Below, piece by piece: positions 59,010 to 64,000 of a stretch of 64,000 bases of DNA (positions are counted from its first letter, which is position 1; each line of letters opens with the position of its first letter). Made by a program: the position numbers and the translations under genes. The notes beneath the pieces were generated by a model. It was given only the letters and a program-made list of their open reading frames with translations. It was not told where the DNA came from and did no database searches. The DNA is taken from contig NZ_CP041638.1 of NCBI RefSeq assembly GCF_007197775.1, positions 3,348,001-3,412,000 on the forward strand, in the 5' to 3' direction. The stretch comes from Thalassotalea sp. PS06. GTDB lineage: Bacteria > Pseudomonadota > Gammaproteobacteria > Enterobacterales > Alteromonadaceae.

Positions 59010-59091
59010 AAACTGATTGATGTTGTTAAAGAATTATACGTTGACCCGAAGGATTCAACAAATACGAGAAGCTGCCACCAGTTATTTAGGT

Positions 59092-59121
59092 TTTACTTTT
59101 AAATTTCAATATTCATATAAT
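59092..59121 (+). promoter_or_regulatory. Promoter of the lipoprotein/S9 peptidase operon
   Basis: TTTACT-N18-TATAAT with expected start near 59128, 60 bases before the ATG at 59190. Confidence 0.55.
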
Positions 59122-59189
59122 GGCAATTGTGTTTTTACAAGGAAGTAATATACCAAGGGATTGTTGCTTCTTTAGTGGAGTAATAATCT

Positions 59190-59744
59190 ATGAGTTTAAT
59201 TCGTAATATTTTGATTGTGTTCGCAATCAGCCTCACGGCCAGCTGTGCCTCGAAAGTTACCAGCATCAAAGACGATGTAGATGACAAGCTTCAGGAAACC
59301 GAAGGTTATCTGTTGATTGCCGTTGATACCAATGTCGGTCTTAACGAAATCTTAATTTCGGGTGAAAACTACATTAAGCTTACCGCCCAAGACCTTCGCA
59401 GTGGCACCAATTATATTCTTATCAACCTACCCGAAGGTGAGTACGAAATTCAGCGCATCAAACTAAACGACTGGTATTACATAGATCATTTTGAAGACGA
59501 ACTGTGGAGCTTTAAAGTCGAAAAAGATGTGATTAGTTATGTGGGTCACCTCGATATTCAGACCGGAGGCTGGTGGTCCCGTTATTCCGAAGTAGAACTT
59601 TTAAATAAGTCTTCAATGGCTCTGGAGTTTATGCAGGAAGAGTTTTCGTCAATTCTGGCTAACCGAAATCTAAAATATCACGGTCCGGGAGATGACGAAT
59701 TTTTCAAAATAGTCGGCTTTAACAAAACAAAGGAGGCGTCGTAA
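59190..59744 (+). CDS. Hypothetical lipoprotein paired with S9 peptidase
   Basis: A 184-residue protein with lipobox LTASC (Cys19). The body looks beta-rich (YLLIAVDTNVGLNEILISGE; YILINLPEGEYEIQRIKLND), resembling small DUF-type sandwich lipoproteins; I do not recognise the family. Its stop overlaps the next gene's start (TAATG), so the two proteins are made together and may form an envelope complex. Confidence 0.75.
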   Translation: MSLIRNILIVFAISLTASCASKVTSIKDDVDDKLQETEGYLLIAVDTNVGLNEILISGENYIKLTAQDLRSGTNYILINLPEGEYEIQRIKLNDWYYIDHFEDELWSFKVEKDVISYVGHLDIQTGGWWSRYSEVELLNKSSMALEFMQEEFSSILANRNLKYHGPGDDEFFKIVGFNKTKEAS

Positions 59745-62638
59745 TGCAACAGCTCACTTTGACTCTATTCATGCTGGCTATAACCAATGTTTGCTGGGCA
59801 GTATCTCCTATCGCCGGCAGCAAACTTTTCCGCAGCCCAGATCAAATTTCAATGCAATTGAGTCCAGACGGCAAATATGTTCTCACTTACGACGTAAGAG
59901 ATGAGTTCCGAGTTTTGGACCTCATCGATCCGCAAACAGGGGAACGTCTGCCATTAGTAAAATTTAAAAAAAATAAACCAAACCTTCATATAAACCATTA
60001 TGCCTGGGTAGATGATGACACCATATTTGTTTCATTGAAGAAAATGTGGGGCTTCGTTGAAATTGATTTTTCCGGCGACAAACCGGAAGGAAAATGGAAA
60101 AAAGCCAAAGCCAAGGGATACCTGATAGCTTCATTACCTGAACAGGATGACCAACTACTTTTTGCCTATACCAGAGAAGTTGATAGAGAGGTAATGCTAA
60201 TAAAGACCTCGCCCCAGAAATTAATCGATAATAACGTCGAAGGCAGTATCATTTTTGCCAAACCATTGGATGATGGCCTGGTCTACTCCTATGATGAGCC
60301 AAGTAGAACACTGCTATCTGTTAGCCTTGAAAACGAAGATTTAAAATTCTGGTACCTGAAACCGGATGAAAAAACGTGGCATTCATACCTGACTTTGGAT
60401 AAAAAGATTAATTTTCGTCCGATTGGTTTTCTCGACGACAATAGGTTGGCTGTACTGACTGATCAAAACCTGTCTCGAGTTTCGCTGGTAGCTTTTGATA
60501 TCCACACTCAGGAACTCGGCGAAGTATTATATCAGCATTCAATGTATGATTTAACGTCGGCGACACTCAACGAGAAAGGTCAGGGAGTGCGGTCAATTTC
60601 CTATCTGGATCATGGTGTCGCCAAAATTGAATACCAGGTCTTAGATCAGCAAAAACACATCGAAAAACTTAACGAAAACTTCAACGGCCAGAATACATAT
60701 ATTCTTGAAACCTCAAGAGATAATAATTACCAGATAGTTGGCACTTTTGCAGCCGATGACCCAGGCCACTACTACTATTACGACAAACAGAAAAATCAGG
60801 TTAAGTATTTACAGAGTGAGTATCTTGATTTAGACGAGCTGACTTTGACGGCCGCACAAACCTTCACTGTCGAAACCACTCAGGGTGTTTCCGTAGAGGG
60901 CATATTAACCAAGCCAGCAGTGAATGCGAACGGTGTGCTACTGGTTTTCCCCCACGGGGGCCCTGTCGGCATCCGTGATACCGCACTTTATAATCCAGAA
61001 ATTCAATATTTAGCGAGCCGGGGATATTCAATTCTCAATGTAAACTTCCGCGGTTCGGCGGGATTTGGCAAGGAGTTTTTAGAAAGTGGTAAAGGCCAGT
61101 TTGGTAAAGTTATCGAAGAAGACATTACTGCGGTCGTAAAGCAGGTTCAAGCGGAGCATAATTTTCAGCGGATGTGCTCCATTGGGGCCAGTTACGGCGG
61201 TTATTCTGCCGTTATGCTTGCCATTTACCACCCTCAACAATATGAATGCGTTGTATCCTTATTTGGTATTTATGACTTACCTTTACTTTTTAATGCCAGT
61301 AATTACCGTACCCTTGAAGAAAGCCGCAAAGGAATACGCGAAGTTGTTGGTGAACTGGATGAATCGCTGAAAGAGTATTCGCCATTTTATTTTGCCGAAA
61401 AGCTTAACGCTCCAATTCTATTGATGGCAGGCAAGGAAGATAAAACTTCCGATTTTGAGCAAGCCAATCGCATGAAGTACCGACTCAATCAACTTGGTAA
61501 AGATGTTGATTTCCTATTTTATGATGGTGTAGGACACGGTCACACGAGCTGGTATGGGGATCGGCATATGTTCGCTTATGTTGACGATTTCATCCGCAGA
61601 AAACTCGACTTACCTTACGCCAGTGACGAAAATGGGATGGCGAGTCATGCCGAAGATTTAGTGGCTATTGCCGATGCATTTAATTTCAAAGATTCCGTCG
61701 AAAACGACCATGCAAAAGCAGCCAAATATTACCAGAAAGCGGCTGAAGCCGGTGAAAATAGAGCGATGTTTAACCTGGCAAGCTATTATCATCGAGGGTT
61801 GGAAGTAGTAAAAAGCTACCCTGAAGCCATCTCCTGGTATCAGAAATCTTCCGATAAAGGGTACGCTGGCGCAAGTTATCGACTCGGAAAGCTATACCAC
61901 GAAGGCTTAATCGTAGCTCACGATGACGATAAATCTTTCGAATATTTCCAAATAGCTCAACAACAAGAGCATGAATATTCTGAGCTGGGAATCGCTCATG
62001 CGAAATGTCTGGGAGCAGGCACTGATAAAGATTTTCCGGGATGTATCAAAGGCTTATTTTTAACTGACAAAACCGATAAAGAAAAGAACGCACTGGATAA
62101 AGATTTTTTTGATGAGCGTAGGAATCTGGTTACCAGTGTCAGCCACGATCACGACTTTAATCCACAAGAACTAGGTGAGTTTAACGACCTGCTCGTAGAC
62201 ACTTACAACCTCGATACGCTGAACGTATATGTAGACGATATCGAATTTGGGTTATTCGCCGCAACCAACCGAAAACCGGTAACAACTACGCGCAAAAGAT
62301 CAACCGACCCGAAAGTAACTGAGATTCCAATGCAACACGGATCCGTTTTCGGAGCCAAAATCAGTTTTGATTCAAACGACGATATGGATGTTAAGTGGCC
62401 ACGAACTATGGTCAAATTCAAATGGACGACACCAGAAAGCATACGTGAATACTCCGAGGAGTACACAAGCATCGTTCGGCTTGATGAGGACATTAATTTT
62501 CGCTGGGAGATTAATCGCGATTATGAACTCATTGAAGGAGATTGGCGCTTGCAGATCCTAACCATGGATAATAAGGTATTGTTTGATAAGTTATTTACTA
62601 CCGTAGCTAAGCAACAAACCTCTGAACAGGCACCTTAA
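59744..62638 (+). CDS. Exported S9 prolyl-oligopeptidase family peptidase fused to Sel1 repeats
   Basis: A 964-residue protein. Signal peptide (1-19, VCWA); a seven-bladed propeller-like domain (about 25-370); the S9 catalytic alpha/beta hydrolase domain (375-630) with Ser483 in GASYGGYS, Asp566 in AGKEDKTSD and His598 in GVGHGHT; then two or three Sel1-like repeats (about 645-740, AAKYYQKAAEAGENRAMFNL; AISWYQKSSDKGYAGASYRL); and a C-terminal beta domain of about 180 residues I cannot name. AGGAGG precedes the ATG. An S9 peptidase with C-terminal Sel1 repeats is unusual; the repeats probably bind a partner, perhaps the lipoprotein encoded just upstream. Confidence 0.88.
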   Translation: MQQLTLTLFMLAITNVCWAVSPIAGSKLFRSPDQISMQLSPDGKYVLTYDVRDEFRVLDLIDPQTGERLPLVKFKKNKPNLHINHYAWVDDDTIFVSLKKMWGFVEIDFSGDKPEGKWKKAKAKGYLIASLPEQDDQLLFAYTREVDREVMLIKTSPQKLIDNNVEGSIIFAKPLDDGLVYSYDEPSRTLLSVSLENEDLKFWYLKPDEKTWHSYLTLDKKINFRPIGFLDDNRLAVLTDQNLSRVSLVAFDIHTQELGEVLYQHSMYDLTSATLNEKGQGVRSISYLDHGVAKIEYQVLDQQKHIEKLNENFNGQNTYILETSRDNNYQIVGTFAADDPGHYYYYDKQKNQVKYLQSEYLDLDELTLTAAQTFTVETTQGVSVEGILTKPAVNANGVLLVFPHGGPVGIRDTALYNPEIQYLASRGYSILNVNFRGSAGFGKEFLESGKGQFGKVIEEDITAVVKQVQAEHNFQRMCSIGASYGGYSAVMLAIYHPQQYECVVSLFGIYDLPLLFNASNYRTLEESRKGIREVVGELDESLKEYSPFYFAEKLNAPILLMAGKEDKTSDFEQANRMKYRLNQLGKDVDFLFYDGVGHGHTSWYGDRHMFAYVDDFIRRKLDLPYASDENGMASHAEDLVAIADAFNFKDSVENDHAKAAKYYQKAAEAGENRAMFNLASYYHRGLEVVKSYPEAISWYQKSSDKGYAGASYRLGKLYHEGLIVAHDDDKSFEYFQIAQQQEHEYSELGIAHAKCLGAGTDKDFPGCIKGLFLTDKTDKEKNALDKDFFDERRNLVTSVSHDHDFNPQELGEFNDLLVDTYNLDTLNVYVDDIEFGLFAATNRKPVTTTRKRSTDPKVTEIPMQHGSVFGAKISFDSNDDMDVKWPRTMVKFKWTTPESIREYSEEYTSIVRLDEDINFRWEINRDYELIEGDWRLQILTMDNKVLFDKLFTTVAKQQTSEQAP

Positions 62639-62698
62639 TCAGAGGCTTTTAACCCAATAACCGCTCCCGGTAGTAAGTGAACTATACTTTTTTGTTAG

Positions 62699-63835
<1,137 letters not shown>

Positions 63836-63905
63836 CCTCAATCATCGTAACGGGGCCATTCATTGTTTGGCCCTTCCATTTAAAAAATATTGTTTAGAAA
63901 AATTT

Positions 63906-64000
63906 ATGACCACAGCGTTAAATCGAATCAGCCACAATCGCATGTTTGCTGGTAATCACCAGAGATTCAGCCATCACAGCGACGTCAATCAATGTCAGAT
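63906..64000 (+). CDS. fghA: S-formylglutathione hydrolase (5' fragment, runs off window)
   Basis: The frame opens at ATG 63906 and stays open to the end (31 codons). RMFAGNHQRFSHHSDVNQC matches the start of the esterase-D/FghA family (an xFGGxQxxYxHxS-like block), and the position after frmA supports it. It would hydrolyse S-formylglutathione to formate and glutathione. Catalytic residues lie outside the window. Confidence 0.8.
   Translation, partial: MTTALNRISHNRMFAGNHQRFSHHSDVNQCQ

Overview
The window is a 64 kb stretch of a gammaproteobacterial chromosome, most likely a marine member of the Alteromonadales (Alteromonadaceae or Colwelliaceae type). The grounds are the gene order (rpoBC-rpsL-rpsG-fusA-tuf; slyX-yheV-yheS-yheT-yheU; cysQ-nudE-yrfG; slmA-coaBC-radC-rpmB-rpmG-mutM-coaD-waaA), a second EF-G gene, a PEP-CTERM and a GlyGly-CTERM protein, and AT-leaning codon use. 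The genus is an inference. Almost everything is chromosomal core; there is no prophage, transposase or CRISPR array.

Layout. (1) 1-4.7 kb: the 3' part of a second EF-G gene, a small membrane protein, a PEP-CTERM exported protein behind a textbook sigma-54 promoter, a prohibitin-like SPFH protein and a DUF2007 zinc-ribbon protein. (2) 5.4-30.2 kb, all on the minus strand: the translation/transcription block, read from 30.2 kb downward as tRNA-Thr/Tyr/Gly/Thr, tufB, (lipoprotein), tRNA-Trp, secE, nusG, (TauE permease and a large GlyGly-CTERM protein), rplK-rplA, rplJ-rplL, rpoB-rpoC, rpsL-rpsG-fusA-tufA. The usual secE-nusG-rplK and tufB-tRNA-Trp adjacencies are broken by inserted accessory genes. 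The two tuf genes differ by four synonymous bases, and their 166 bp 3' flanks are identical. (3) 30.4-38.1 kb: coaX, birA, murB, hemE, a candidate small RNA, an S1/P1 nuclease, rsd, a 52-bp tandem hairpin array, and an FkpA-type lipoprotein foldase. (4) 38.3-50.1 kb: slyX, yheV, yheS, a yghU-like GST, yheT-yheU, a YceI protein, cysQ-nudE, yrfG, a QueC-like PP-loop protein, pepD and slmA. (5) 50.2-64 kb: coaBC, radC, rpmB-rpmG, a lipoprotein, mutM, coaD, a TetR regulator, LPS inner-core genes (KDO kinase, GT9 heptosyltransferase, waaA), a lipoprotein/S9-peptidase-Sel1 pair, frmA and the start of an S-formylglutathione hydrolase gene.

How the genes work together. The central block makes RNA polymerase, ribosomal proteins, elongation factors and the SecE/NusG pair; it carries an L10-type leader before rplJ, an rplL-rpoB attenuator-like hairpin and several internal promoters. 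Other groups serve CoA synthesis (coaX, coaBC, coaD), cell wall and LPS (murB, waaA, heptosyltransferase, KDO kinase), heme (hemE), sulfur/nucleotide housekeeping (cysQ, nudE, yrfG), DNA repair (mutM, radC) and formaldehyde detoxification (frmA, fghA).

The least explained parts are non-coding: the 52-bp hairpin array between rsd and fkpA and its diverged relative after the TauE gene, a TIR-bearing MITE pair, the stem-loop cassette present three times next to tuf, and a promoter-to-terminator unit near 34.7 kb that looks like a small RNA gene. No complete new multi-gene system such as a defence island or biosynthetic cluster was seen.
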